A stretch of DNA of 64,000 nucleotides, from the NCBI GenBank assembly GCA_024760905.1, contig CM045733.1, positions 13,861,001-13,925,000 of the forward strand. The letters run 5' to 3'. Under the pieces are notes generated by a model, which was given only the letters and a program-made list of their open reading frames with translations, searched no databases and was not told the origin of the DNA. This DNA is from Plotosus lineatus (Eukaryota > Chordata > Actinopteri > Siluriformes > Plotosidae). A program made the translations under genes and the position numbers. The stretch's first letter is position 1; every line of letters begins with the position of its first letter. This document shows positions 31,726 through 42,244 of the stretch, piece by piece.

Positions 31726-31780
31726 ATCACTACAGATCTTTTTTGAGGGGTGGTGAAACCATCCTCTCTCTTCAGGTACT
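31726..31780 (-). ncRNA. Mutated hammerhead ribozyme copy (left arm)
   Basis: On minus the 'ctgaaga' core box (31775-31769) and stem II are kept, but the GAA box has become AAA (31744 position) and stem III has a C-to-A change. The stem I 5' strand is lost because of the 37-base deletion. Expected to be inactive. Confidence 0.7.
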
Positions 31781-31988
31781 ATGTCGATGAACATGGCGTC
31801 CTCTAGATGGGGTGGTGTTCATTATGTATTCGGGGGCGGGTTCTCTTAAATATTGGTATCGATACATGCATACATGCATACATACATGCAACCCGCCCCC
31901 GAATACATAATGAACACCACCCCATCTAGAGGACGCCATGTTCATCGACATAGTACCGCCACCAGCACTTTGTAATCATTCTTCTGTA

Positions 31989-32043
31989 ATCACCTGAAGA
32001 GAGAGGATGGTTTCACCACCCCTCGAAACAGATCTGTAGTGAT
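31989..32043 (+). ncRNA. Hammerhead ribozyme motif, type I, intact core (copy 1)
   Basis: Order of elements: stem I 5' strand AUCAC (31989-31993), CUGAAGA core box (31994-32000), stem II hairpin (32001-32024: GAG/CUC, GG/CC and UGGU/ACCA with UUC loop), GAA (32025-32027), stem III ACAGA/UCUGU (32028-32037), A17 (32038) and stem I 3' strand GUGAU (32039-32043). Cleavage is predicted between 32038 and 32039. All universally conserved residues (CUGANGA, GAA, and A-U closing stem III) are present. The very short palindromic stem III has been described for hammerheads of Penelope-like elements and retrozymes, which can act as dimers. Confidence 0.8.
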
Positions 32044-32083
32044 AAATTGAGTTTCAATAGAAAGTCTTTGTCCTGTCCTTTTG

Positions 32084-32202
<119 letters not shown>

Positions 32203-32228
32203 CACACACTAAATAGCGATGAGTATTA

Positions 32229-32540
32229 TTGGGGCAGTGGTGGTCTAGTGGATAGGCCACAGGATTGCTGATTCTAAGGTTAGGGGTTCGAGTCCCCACA
32301 GGGTTGTCCTGCCCCCAGTGCAGTGCAGCTAACTGGGTTGTCAAAGGCGGGCCATGTCTCTCACTGTCTGTGGTCAGAGGCATGTAAAAGAACCATTGCT
32401 GACTTTCGTAAAGAGTAGGCTACAAAGCCGTCAGTGTGTTTCTGTTCCTTGCTAAAAGGTTGTGACAGGAAGGGCATCCGGCATAAAAACCTATGCCAAC
32501 TCCTGAGAGAAAGGGAAAGCCGAAAGGAAGAAAAAAAAGT
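32229..32540 (+). repeat. SINE B copy
   Basis: Head with 'tggtctagtggataggccac' and 'gttcgagtcc', shared body, then the B tail ('gacaggaagggcatccggca', 'gaaagccgaaaggaagaaaa'). The central 'gattcgctgtggcgac' segment is deleted. Confidence 0.88.
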
Positions 32541-34307
32541 GATGAGTATTATTATGATTAATAATTAAATTGGTTATTGATTATTGGTGGGTTACAGCAT
32601 GGGATACCATGGTTTTAGTCTGAAGAGGGAACTTTTTTTTTTTGCATCTAACAGGATTATTTAAATGCCTGGCATCAATTGTGGAAATCAGTCTGTCCTT
32701 ACCGTAAAACAATTCAAGAACATCTCTATTTGACTTCTAACAAACAATATTAAATTCACAAGCTCTTAACAAACAAGCAGAATTTTTTTTTAATTATTAT
32801 ATTTTTGGGGCGGGTGAATTATTCTTATCAGAGTTACACTACCATGCTCATAGGGCTTCATGTCATGTGGCTTTTGGATGCTCAATAAGAAGTGGAAGCA
32901 CAGCGACTTTCGATATTATAGCCAACCAAGTGCGTGTGAACACTTCCACACCAAATTACATGTCTAAGCTCAGGGTTACCTTGACAGCTTCCTCGAAACA
33001 CAACAGCACTTCTTAGAAATAAACCACTGTGTCGTCCAGATAAATAGGGAGTGTCTTTGAAGGTGAGCAAGGTGTTAACAAGTTATTTGCAATTCAGGCG
33101 AGGGAAGGAGTGTAAAAGCAGCGGAAGTGAGAAAGAAGAAGTACATCTGTGTCAAGCAACTGAGTCACTAATGTTTCAAATATAATCCTGCGGCAGTTGC
33201 ATCTGGTAAACAGGATTCCCTGAGCGGGCAATCATTTTACACTACAGGGAAAAGCAAAAAACCGCACGTTATGACAGCGTAAAGACTTTTAATGGTATTT
33301 TGATGTGTTTGTTGTAGCTGTGATGTATTGGGGATTCTCTGTTATTGATCTCTTCTTTCATTCCGCCTTCAAAGGTAAGCCGATAGAAACACTAAGCTCT
33401 CTTTCAGCTGGGATTACTTCATTTTCTTTCAGGCTTTCGTTGTTGGACTATAACTACCTACTGAAAATTTGTTATTAACTTTGTTGTGTTGCAGCACTGC
33501 GGGCCTTGATCAAGTTTCAGACTATACCTGCAAGGGAAATAGTGCCTTATGGGATAGTAATAGAAATCTGAAAATACCACAACATTTCTAATACCACTTT
33601 ATTTGAACAATAAAATGTGGACACTTTAGACCAGGAGTGTCCCGTTCATTTTCACCGAGTTACACATCTCTAAATTTTTCGGTCATCGATGGCCAAATTG
33701 TCACTATTCAAAAAGGCCAACTATTAAATCTGCATAGCAGTATTATTCCTTTATACGTTTTCCTTCTTTATTCACTTTCATTTTCTGACAATGATTGACA
33801 TTGAGAAGCAAGCCTGCAATCTTTCCTGAGTCACCAATGGCTAGCTGTTTACTTGAAATAGGTTGTCTCCACCTATGGGATGGATGAAAAATTACATTTC
33901 ACAGTAATAGTTGATCCAAATAGTGTGTGGTAATCATAAACTTTTAAAGATTTTGTGGGCCATATACATTAAATTAGATGGCTGGATTTGACCATTTATC
34001 TAAACTTTTAAAAAGGCAACATGCACCAGGGGACCCTGCATATTTTCACTCTGTTTATTACCCTAATAAGACATGATATAAGATATGAGATAGAGAGACT
34101 TTTATTGGCAACTGTTGCATAAACAGTGAAATAATTTAGCAGTTCTTTATTTACCAGCAATTATAAAAGAAAATGCACAAAAAACAATGAAGGGACTATA
34201 CTAAGCGATACATATGCATATACCTACATACACATAAATACACACATACCTACATGTACACATAGACTCAAATACATACATATATACCACATATAGTTGT
34301 ATCCCAC
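32541..34307. other. No recognised gene; possible hAT-like remnant
   Basis: Most is unclassified. From about 33630 ('gaccaggagtgtcccgttca') to 34000 the sequence has the look of a hAT-type terminus ('gggccatatacatt...'), but only weakly. No exon with convincing splice sites was found. Confidence 0.35.
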
Positions 34308-34718
34308 GTAGGCCTCCGTCAGTCCCGAAGGACTATGGCTGCGCTCTGGCCAGTATCCCGACTGGTGATACTCCCCAGTGCACAGAGCCTGGGTAGGGAG
34401 TAATGAGGGACAGGCTGTTACCCAAGCAGCAAGTCCCCCCCTGTCTCGGCGCCACCGGAAGGATCCAATGGAAAGGCAAGTGCCGATACGACTGGGTTCC
34501 AGTGCCACTGCAGGAGAGAAACTACGGTCAATTTAGAACGGCCAATTAACCTACAGTGCACTTCTTTGGATTGCGGGGGAAACCGGAGCACCCGGAGGAA
34601 ACCCGCACAAGCACGGGGAGAACATGCAAACTCCACACAGAAACGCCCAGGCTGGGAATCGAACCCGGGCCTTCTTGCTGTGAGGCGGACGTGCTAACCA
34701 CTACGCCACCGTGCCGCC
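34308..34718 (-). repeat. SINE C head with a different 3' tail; 11-bp target-site duplication
   Basis: On minus: a near-consensus head and middle (34718 to about 34505: 'gcggcacggtggcgtagtgg', 'gggttcgattcccagcctgg', 'tgcatgttctccccgtgctt'), then a 200-base tail found nowhere else in the window (34505-34308: 'gagaaactacggtc' reversed, 'tcccgactggtgatactccc' on plus). Flanked by 'ttgtatcccac' at 34297-34307 and 34719-34729. Low divergence suggests a young copy. Confidence 0.88.
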
Positions 34719-34749
34719 TTGTATCCCACATATACATACATATCCCATA

Positions 34750-35115
34750 TGGTAGTTGCTGAGGCAGCTTGCTGTGCTGTTCTACAGCACTGGGATGATG
34801 GAGGCTGTTTTGCAGCAGGCGGGGTCCGCACATTACTGTAGTTGCTTTACGTACCCTTCCTGTTATTCTGTCTGGACCAGTCACTTTCCTCATGGTGAGT
34901 CTGCGCAAGGTGGGTCTGATCTGGTGCCGCTGCAGCTGGATGGTGTCATCATCCCTCTCTGGAAGAACAGGGCAGATGCTTCTCCACTGTGTTGATCGAA
35001 ACGAGCAAGTGTGCATGTCCTTATAGCCAGTGAATGTCTTGATCCCCTTGCGCATATTCCTTGTGTTGATTTCATCAAACTGCTCCCGATGAGTTGTTTA
35101 GTGTTGTGCTTAGCT
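34750..35115 (-). pseudogene. Rex1/Babar-like LINE reverse-transcriptase fragment
   Basis: Minus-strand frames carry 'DTIQLQRHQIRPTLRRLTMRK' and 'VTGPDRITGRVRKA', recalling the fingers motif 'RRTLRRVNPRKAAGPDGI' of Rex1-like elements, and in a shifted frame 'SIIPVL' followed by 'TASCLSNYH' (the RT motif ending in NDYRP in relatives). Upstream, 'SICPVLPERDDDTIQ' fits the linker. It is a short, frameshifted piece without the catalytic centre, squeezed between SINE C and a Tigger copy. Confidence 0.55.
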
Positions 35116-35403
35116 TTTCTGATACCTTTTTGTATGGCCCGGTGGGCCTCTTTGTAAGCTTGCGGATATCCTCACTTGAAGGAATTGTCATAAATTGAAC
35201 CACATTTCACATGTAAAACGTGGGATTCATTCCAAGGCTCCCAATACTACCCCCTAAATCCTTTAAAAATTATAAAAGCATACCTTTTAAGACCTTCTGC
35301 TTCAATATTGTACCAATGGTAGATGGGTTCGGCCATATTCCTTTGCGATATCACTCAACCTCATGCCACGAGCCCGCTTCTTCTTTTCACTCGCACCGTA
35401 AAT

Positions 35404-35405
<2 letters not shown>

Positions 35406-35479
<74 letters not shown>

Positions 35480-35490
35480 TGTCTGTGTGT
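35406..35490. repeat. (TG)n microsatellite
   Basis: About 37 TG units followed by CTGT and GC units, inside the Tigger remnant. Confidence 0.97.
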
Positions 35491-35639
35491 GCGCGCGCGC
35501 TTGTATTGACCATGTTTTCTTAGCACAGTTATAATCTTACAAATGTTTATGGAAGGTTAAAAGCAATGAGCACACTCAAAAATCTCATGAAACACCAGTA
35601 ACTCTGTCCTTTACACCAAAAGCATTATGGGAGCTGTGT

Positions 35640-35850
35640 CATCCCTCCTAGCCAATGGGAGACCAGCGAGATGAGATGTTGGGAGATAGCCAATGGGAGG
35701 GAGCCGCATCATCCCTCCTAGCCAATGGGAGGCCAGCAGGGCGGGATGTTGGAAGATATTAATGGGAGAGCAGCTCGTGCATTGTTTGAATGTTTGAATG
35801 GCACATTTTAATGTTTGAATGGCGCATTTTAATGTTTGAATGGCGCATTT
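35640..35850. repeat. Short tandem duplications in Tigger leader
   Basis: 'atccctcctagccaatggga' occurs at about 35641 and 35713, and 'aatgtttgaatggcgcattt' units recur three times between 35787 and 35851. Confidence 0.75.
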
Positions 35851-35871
35851 GGCCATTATATATCTATCTAT

Positions 35872-36031
<160 letters not shown>

Positions 36032-36167
36032 GCAGAGCCTGAAAATATTTACATTTATTTTCACTAAAGTGCCATAATATAAATTATTGCCTTTTCAATA
36101 ATTTTCAAAATCATATTTTTCCTCACAAAGAAAAAGAAAAAAAAAATTACTAAACTTTAATTCAAAA

Positions 36168-36482
36168 GATTGGTAGTCGTGGCCTAGTGGTAAGATGCAA
36201 CCTGATCAAACGGCTGGGGGTTCAAGTCCCACTCTCAACAGGTCTCTGTCCCCCAGTGCTGCTAAGTGGGTTTTCAAAGCCTGCCATGTCTCTCACTGTC
36301 TATGGTGGGAGGCTGTAAAAGAACCATTGCTGACCTTCGACAAGAGTAGGCTGCATAGCCGTCAGCGTGTTTCTGCCTGGCGAGCAGTCCGGGGTGTACT
36401 CTGCCTTCACCCACGGCTGAGATGCGCACCAGCCTCAGCGAGACCCTAATTGAGATTACGCAGTTCAGAAAATGAATGAATG
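36168..36482 (+). repeat. SINE A copy with decayed head
   Basis: 'gtcgtggcctagtggtaaga', B box 'ggttcaagtcc', body and A tail ending 'cagaaaatgaatgaatga'. Confidence 0.82.
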
Positions 36483-37554
36483 ATTTATAAAGATTTTCTA
36501 TGACATGCAGATGCACTCAGCACTGATAGTGATGATGCACAGCATATGTTAGTTTGCCTGTGTGGTCACGTGAGTGTGAACGTGACAGCAAAATCGAGAT
36601 CACTGCTTTATGACATTTGCATAAGTATGGAGCTCTGTGGAGCTGCATTATTAATATTTAATTCCTTTTGAAAAGGCATCCAAAGTACTGAAAATTCATT
36701 TCTGTGGCATTGTTCCAAAGTGTAATATTTGTTTTGTTTACATTAGGCAATTCCTTGCATTTTTTTTTTCCCCTTTCGGATATATATTGACAGATATAAT
36801 TTGTCTAAACACTCCCAGGCAGTCACACATAATTTATTTTGTTCATGATATCGTTTTAAATGTTCCATGACAGTAAGCATGATGGTGATATGATTTGTAT
36901 TCCTGGACGTCCAGTTCTCAATTATCACAATAAGAAAAAGTAAAGGAAAAGAAAACATGCAGATACACGCTCCATTACCAAGGCTGAAATTATTCATAGC
37001 AGGTCGAAAACTGTTTCATTTCTATGAGACACTGCCCTGAGAAACACATTTAACCCTTTATTTACCAACAGGACTTTCAATACATATATCATACGTACTT
37101 GTATCTGGTGATGGTAAATAAAGGGTTAAAATGTTGCCCATGACATACAAAATTCCAATCCTTTGCCCTCATGCATTGTAAACCAAAGTGCCCTAATCTG
37201 GCCTCCCTGAAATCGATCCTGGTGCCCTAATAACTACCTCTTTTATAAATTGCTTTGTTCTCTCTCCAGCCCTGCTGTAAGGTGATGAATAGCTGTAGAG
37301 AGACCTGGTGAATGATAACTGCCCTCTGGGAGTTGTAGATGGAGGAGACCACAACAGACGAAGCATGCATTTAGACTCCATCCATCTAAATGTCCATCTG
37401 TTTGTTCTTTAATTTCATGGGTTTAAATCACATTTTTCCCCCTCTCGGATTGCTCAAATGAACATGATTACCTTCTACAGCTATCAGTTCGTGCAGTTTA
37501 AATTAATGTATTCAATTGTTAGACAGTTTAGCTTATGAATCATCTGCTTTGCGT
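36483..37554. other. No recognised gene; one perfect hairpin
   Basis: Unclassified sequence except the inverted repeat at 37050-37129. Poly-T at 36760-36770. Confidence 0.4.
37050..37129. repeat. Perfect 18-bp inverted repeat, 44-base loop (MITE-like)
   Basis: 'ttaaccctttatttacca' at 37050-37067 and its exact reverse complement at 37112-37129. Flanking TTAA-like ends suggest a tiny non-autonomous DNA element; a protein-coding role is unlikely. Confidence 0.7.
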
Positions 37555-37765
37555 GTAAGAAGGTCCTGGGTTTGTGGAGAGCATTTCTGCGTGGAGTTTG
37601 CAGGTTCTCATACATACATGGGTTTCTTCGGGGTACACTGGCTTCCTCCAAAGCTCCAAAGACACACAGATTACCCTAAGTGTGAGTGTGAATGCTTGTT
37701 TGTGTGTTGGCACTGTGTGGCCTGTCAAGCTTTTCAGGGTGTACCCTGCCTTCACCCAGAATATG
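37555..37765 (+). repeat. SINE C copy, head partly lost
   Basis: 'gaaggtcctgggttt', 'tgcgtggagtttgcaggttc', 'agacacacagattaccctaa' and 'cagggtgtaccctgccttca'. It ends before the A/C tail terminus. Confidence 0.7.
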
Positions 37766-38084
37766 TATCTGTGAAAAAAAGTATTTATCCGTGTTTACAT
37801 CGTGTACAGATGTCGATTTTTATGTTTTGTATTCTGTGATTCTCATCTGTGTTCAGGGAGACACCAATGATGTGGGAGAAATGAAGCCATCATGTGACAC
37901 GGTGACAGATTAAACCTTGGTCTGGATGTATTTATTTGTTTTTTGTTTTTGTTTTTTCCTCCTCCATGTGAAAAAGCAGCTTGGGAAATAAACGAATGAA
38001 TAACTACTCATTCAAGGTAAGGAATTTGCATACAGATAAAAAAGACACAGATATCAGTTTTAATGTTAAATATTCATACGGTAA

Positions 38085-38395
38085 TGGGGCCGGTGGCGAA
38101 GTGGTTAGAGTGCTGCGCTCATGATCAGGAGGCTGTGTGTTCAAATCCCAGTTCAATCCCTCCTGGTCAAGGTCTTGACCACAAGTGTGCCTCTGTTCAC
38201 CCTGCAGTATAAATGGGTACCAGCAAAAATATACTGGGAAGGTAACCTGCGATGGACTAGCGTCCCATCCAGAAGGCGTTGTACTCGGAGTCGCTTCACA
38301 TTATGGAAACCGGGAATAAGCCCCGGTCCGATGAGCCACTATGGCTCGGGTGTAAAAAGTCCAACGGACTTTACTTTTTACTTTTATTCCTACGA
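38085..38395 (+). repeat. SINE D copy
   Basis: Head 'ggtggcgaagtggttagagt', body 'tataaatgggtaccagcaaa', 3' part 'gatgagccactatggctcgg' and end 'aacggactttactttttac'. Contains the perfect hairpin GAGCC-ACTAT-GGCTC. Confidence 0.88.
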
Positions 38396-38401
38396 TGAGG
38401 G

Positions 38402-38403
<2 letters not shown>

Positions 38404-38435
<32 letters not shown>
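38404..38435. repeat. Poly-T run
   Basis: 32 consecutive T. Confidence 0.95.
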
Positions 38436-38438
<3 letters not shown>

Positions 38439-38598
38439 AAAGCCAAATTGACTGCCCAGGTGTGCAGAGACTCTCCCTGTGTCTCAATTCACTCACCTAT
38501 TCACTACCCACCATGTACTATATACAGTACTATATATGTACTATAGTGCAGAGGAATATGTAGTGGGCTCAGTGGTGGTAAAATGTTTTTGGGCACTC

Positions 38599-38637
38599 TT
38601 CCTCCTCCTCCTCCTCCTCCTCCTCCTCCTCCTCCTC
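38599..38637. repeat. (TCC)n microsatellite
   Basis: 13 TCC units. Confidence 0.95.
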
Positions 38638-38964
38638 GGCATGGCTGTGGCCTGGTGGTGTACTCCTGCCTTTTATTAAATTAATTCTGAGGCCTTGATT
38701 CAATTTCTTTCACTGCATTCTAACTTTATAATATTTTATTATGACATTTATTAGGGTATATTTTACATCTTACTTCATTTCGACTTTTTATTGTCTCATT
38801 AATAATTGTTTTTAATTGTAATTCAGTGTCCTTTGTAATGTTCTACACTTAATGCGTTATAAGTTTTGTAAGTTAAATACAAAATTACGTATATTTATAG
38901 GACAGGCTAACAGTCCCCGCCTCTCTCTCCCCAGCTGTTTGTCAGGTATTAATTCCAACTGCAA

Positions 38965-39125
38965 AAACAACATTTACATTTATGGCATTTAGAAGATGCC
39001 ATTATCTAGAGTGACTAAGGGGCTTGCTCAAGGGCCCAACGGTGGTCGCTTGGTAGTACCGGAGCTTGAAACCCTGATCTTGGAATGAGTAAGTCAGAAC
39101 CTTAATCACTGAGCCGCCATGGCCA
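38965..39125 (-). repeat. SINE F, minus strand
   Basis: On plus: 'acatttatggcatttagaag', 'gggcttgctcaagggcccaa' and 'aaccttaatcactgagccgc' (tRNA-like head at the right). A SINE module widespread in ray-finned fish; other copies at 60900 and 62120. Confidence 0.75.
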
Positions 39126-39394
39126 AACATGATGGTATATAGTGCTTGGTTATTGGCCAACGTTTATACAGTACTCGTCACAATGTATTGCAGGATACAT
39201 AGGATCGTTCTTACTATACATTTGGATATCATTAATACTTGGTGAACTTGCTATGAAGCATTAAGTGCTAAGTAGTGACCAATTTCAACCCCAACGGTTT
39301 TGGATGTTGAGAGACAATCATCTGAGGCTGAGTTTGTTATTGCGTTGGAAGTTAAACAAGTTCACAGCATCACCAATTTCTCACTCATTCACTC

Positions 39395-39700
39395 CTGCAT
39401 TTGCTGAACAACTTAATCCAAATAGGGTCACAGGAGGGTTGCAACCTATGTGTGCTGACTCTGGGCAAAGGCAGAGTACACCACCAGAGTACACGTCAGA
39501 CCATTGCAGGGCAACACACACAGACACGCAACCATTCACACTCACCCTCACTTTTATACGCAATTTGTAACAGCCAAATGAGCCTAATATCCATGTCTTT
39601 GGACTTTGTAGGAAACCTGAAGAAAACCAACAAAAGGACTTGAACTCAGGACCATCTTGCTGTGAAGTTTCTCTCTCTACGTCTACATCCAATCACACAA
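39395..39700 (-). repeat. SINE C, minus strand
   Basis: Tail at the left ('tgaacaacttaatccaaata', 'gctgactctgggcaaaggca'), then 'cacactcaccctcactttta' and the head near 39650-39690 ('aggaccatcttgctgtgaag'). Confidence 0.75.
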
Positions 39701-39744
39701 GGAATGGACATCAGTCCCTGAAGCTTGAATGATGCTCATACAGG

Positions 39745-40055
39745 GATTGTCATGGGTGGGATCACAATGATCTACCGTATGGTTCGCCAGGCCACATACG
39801 GACTCACTCACACCTGCGGGCAATTTGGAACAGCCAGTTAGCCTACTGTGCATGTTTTTGGACTGTGGGAGGAAACTGGCGTACCCAGAGGAAACCCACA
39901 CAAGCATGTGGAGAACATGCAAACTCCGTACAGAAACGCCCAGGCCTGGAATCAAACCCAGGCCTTCTTGCTGTGAGGCTGACGTGCTAACCATTACGCA
40001 ACCATGCCGCCCTGCGGCAAAGCTTATGTGCTATCCACTACACCACCGTACCGTC
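39745..40055 (-). repeat. SINE C, minus strand, second copy
   Basis: 'tttggaacagccagttagcc', 'gagaacatgcaaactccgta', 'ttgctgtgaggctgacgtgc' and 'accattacgcaaccatgccg'. The tail is decayed. At 40020-40055 a second head-like segment ('tatccactacaccaccgtac') suggests an older element beneath. Confidence 0.78.
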
Positions 40056-40944
40056 CATCACCAAATTCTGACAGTGTGATAGGCATACATTTGATGATGT
40101 TGTCACTGCATAATCATGAAGGTATTCTGATCTATCTGAATGGAGAAATATAGTCTTGCATACACCGCTAAAGTCGTGTCCTTGGCTTTAGCCAGTACTT
40201 GGCCAGGCTATGCCGATACATAGCTGGAGACAATAACAAAACCAAACTATTGATTTTGGGTAAAGTCAGGAATTGAACTCAATCTGTCCTTTGAGATTAT
40301 TAAGACATCGTGAACGTTTTGTGCTGATACAGGACTTTTTTATTTAGTTATCTTCCTCAATCCAAAGTACTGAAAGTGGAGAGAGGGAAACCCCCTCAGT
40401 GCAGCTAACTAGGTTATCAAAGGCCTACCAGCAAGCCAATGATCAAATGGAGCTCAAATACTCCACCTACACAAGTCTCCTAAAACCGGGTTTTGTTACA
40501 TTCGCCGTTTATTTGAAGCATGACTCAACTATTAATCTTCACATGTTCTGTTAAACAGAATATCCATTAAATATGAGCTCTCACTGGAATAAGTCATTAA
40601 TAAATAATTCATGGGTGCATCACAAACAATGAAATGTCTGGTAGTTTTGGAATAATTATAGGATTGTCTTCACTGAGGTACACAAAGCAGGTGCTGTCTT
40701 GAAATATGGCTGAAATAAGGCACGTCGGTGAGCAGCTGTTTACTAATTGGGACAGTTCTTGGCTCATAAAATACTGCCTACCTACTCAGCTGCCTTGTGA
40801 ATGGAAAATATCTGTTTCATGCTCTGAGATCCTCCTGAAGGCGTGTGAGTGTGTACTCGTGGACATGTAAATAAAAAATAAATAAAAAATTGTTTGAGAC
40901 AGTATACTACCAGATAACTGTACATTATCTTTAACAGTTCTTTA
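40056..40944. other. No recognised gene
   Basis: Unclassified; a short A/B-body-like scrap ('cagtgcagctaactaggtta') at 40399-40420. Confidence 0.4.
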
Positions 40945-41153
<209 letters not shown>

Positions 41154-41162
41154 GTATATATA

Positions 41163-41706
41163 TAGGGATCCCTTGCTACTTCGTGCTTCAATTCATGTGG
41201 ATTCAGTGCATCGCGTTTTTTTTTTGTTTGTTTTTGGGTTTTTTTAAATAAATAAATATCCATCGAATTAAAAAATAACGGAAATAAGAAAGAAAAGGGG
41301 AAAAAGTTAAGGAAAATGCAGCAAAACAAGGCCAATTATGTAAGGAAAAAAAAAATTAAACCAACACAAAACAAAAACCAACCCAGAGTCTCCCATTAAA
41401 ACGAGTTACATTGTTGTGAGGTGCACATCTGAGTTCATGCACGACCTCCTGCGTGCACATCTGTATATGTGTGTATTTATATTTTATTTACATATTATGC
41501 ATTATCTATTTAATGTTTAATTGTTATTATAAGCATTTATAGTATTGAATATGTATTTATTTATATTATATACACATATACACATATAAATGTCCATATA
41601 CATCAGTCAGGGGAAGGTTGGGGGGGGGGTGATCCTACTTTGCGGATTTCAATGGTTGCGTTGGGATCTTGGTCCCAATTAACCACAGAAAGTGGGGGAT
41701 CCCTGT
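41163..41706. mobile_element. Non-autonomous DNA transposon with inverted ends
   Basis: The left end 'gggatcccttgctacttcg' and the right end on minus 'cagggatcccccactttctg' are inverted and sit next to TATA. About 545 bp with no transposase frame; the interior is A/T-rich. The ends resemble pogo/Tigger families. Confidence 0.6.
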
Positions 41707-41711
41707 ATATA

Positions 41712-42078
41712 TGGCAGTGGTGGTCTAGTGGTGCTGGATCGCTGATCCTAAGGTTGGGGGTTTGAGTCCCACTCTCCACAAGGTTGTCACTGCCTCCACC
41801 CCCCACCCCTCACCCCCCAGTGCAGCTAATTGCGTTATCAAAGGCCGGCCATGTCTCTCACTGTCTATGGTGTGAGGCATGTAAAAAAAAAAAACATTGC
41901 TGACTTTTGACAAGTGTAGCTGCAAAAGCCATCAGCGTGTTTCTACCCTGTGATGACCTGCCGAGCTGTCCACAGTGTACTCTGCCCTCGGCCGGAGTTG
42001 GCTGGGATGGGCACCAGCCTCCCCGAGACCCTAATTAGGATTATGCAGTTTAGAAGATGAACTGAACTGAATATATGT
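41712..42078 (+). repeat. SINE A copy
   Basis: Head 'gcagtggtggtctagtggtg', body and A tail ('gagaccctaattaggattat', 'agaagatgaactgaactgaa'). Confidence 0.9.
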
Positions 42079-42244
42079 ATATATGTGTACTATCAGTCAG
42101 ACATCACAAACCTGATCAATCAGTGTTTTTGGTAGAAATGATATTTCGTAATGGCAAATGATTGACTATCAGGTGTAGTAGAGTAACAGAATCAAACACA
42201 CCCAACAGTCTTGACTTGCATGCTGCTGATTCTCTGAAATTGAA

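Larger units (their letters stand above)
31692..32077. repeat. Large palindrome carrying hammerhead-ribozyme sequences
   Basis: The left arm 31692-31842 and right arm 31890-32077 are inverted copies (from 'aaagactttctattgaaact' at the outside to 'cgggggcgggtt' at the inside), separated by a 47-base spacer of CATA repeats. The right arm has about 37 extra bases (near 31948-31985) that the left lacks. The arrangement resembles the inverted terminal repeats of Penelope-like elements, but no reverse transcriptase or GIY-YIG coding sequence adjoins. Confidence 0.9.
35185..35865 (-). mobile_element. Pogo/Tigger-like DNA transposon, copy 3, with TG expansion
   Basis: From the left: 3' region ('ccaaggctcccaatactacc', also in copies 1 and 2), a transposase remnant ('AKEYGRTHLP' on minus near 35330-35360), a TG array (35406-35490) and the leader (35590-35860) with two copies of 'atccctcctagccaatggga'. 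Most of the coding region and both terminal repeats are lost. Confidence 0.7.

Noticed and set aside
34750..35115. Host gene exon with conserved protein motif
   Set aside because: The motif order matches a Rex1-like RT fingers region, and frames are broken.
38325..38365. Hammerhead-like CUGAUGAG box in SINE D (also at 20765 and 4780)
   Set aside because: The box and a following hairpin are there, but the required GAA is replaced by sequence such as GGGU and no stem I/III pairing is visible.
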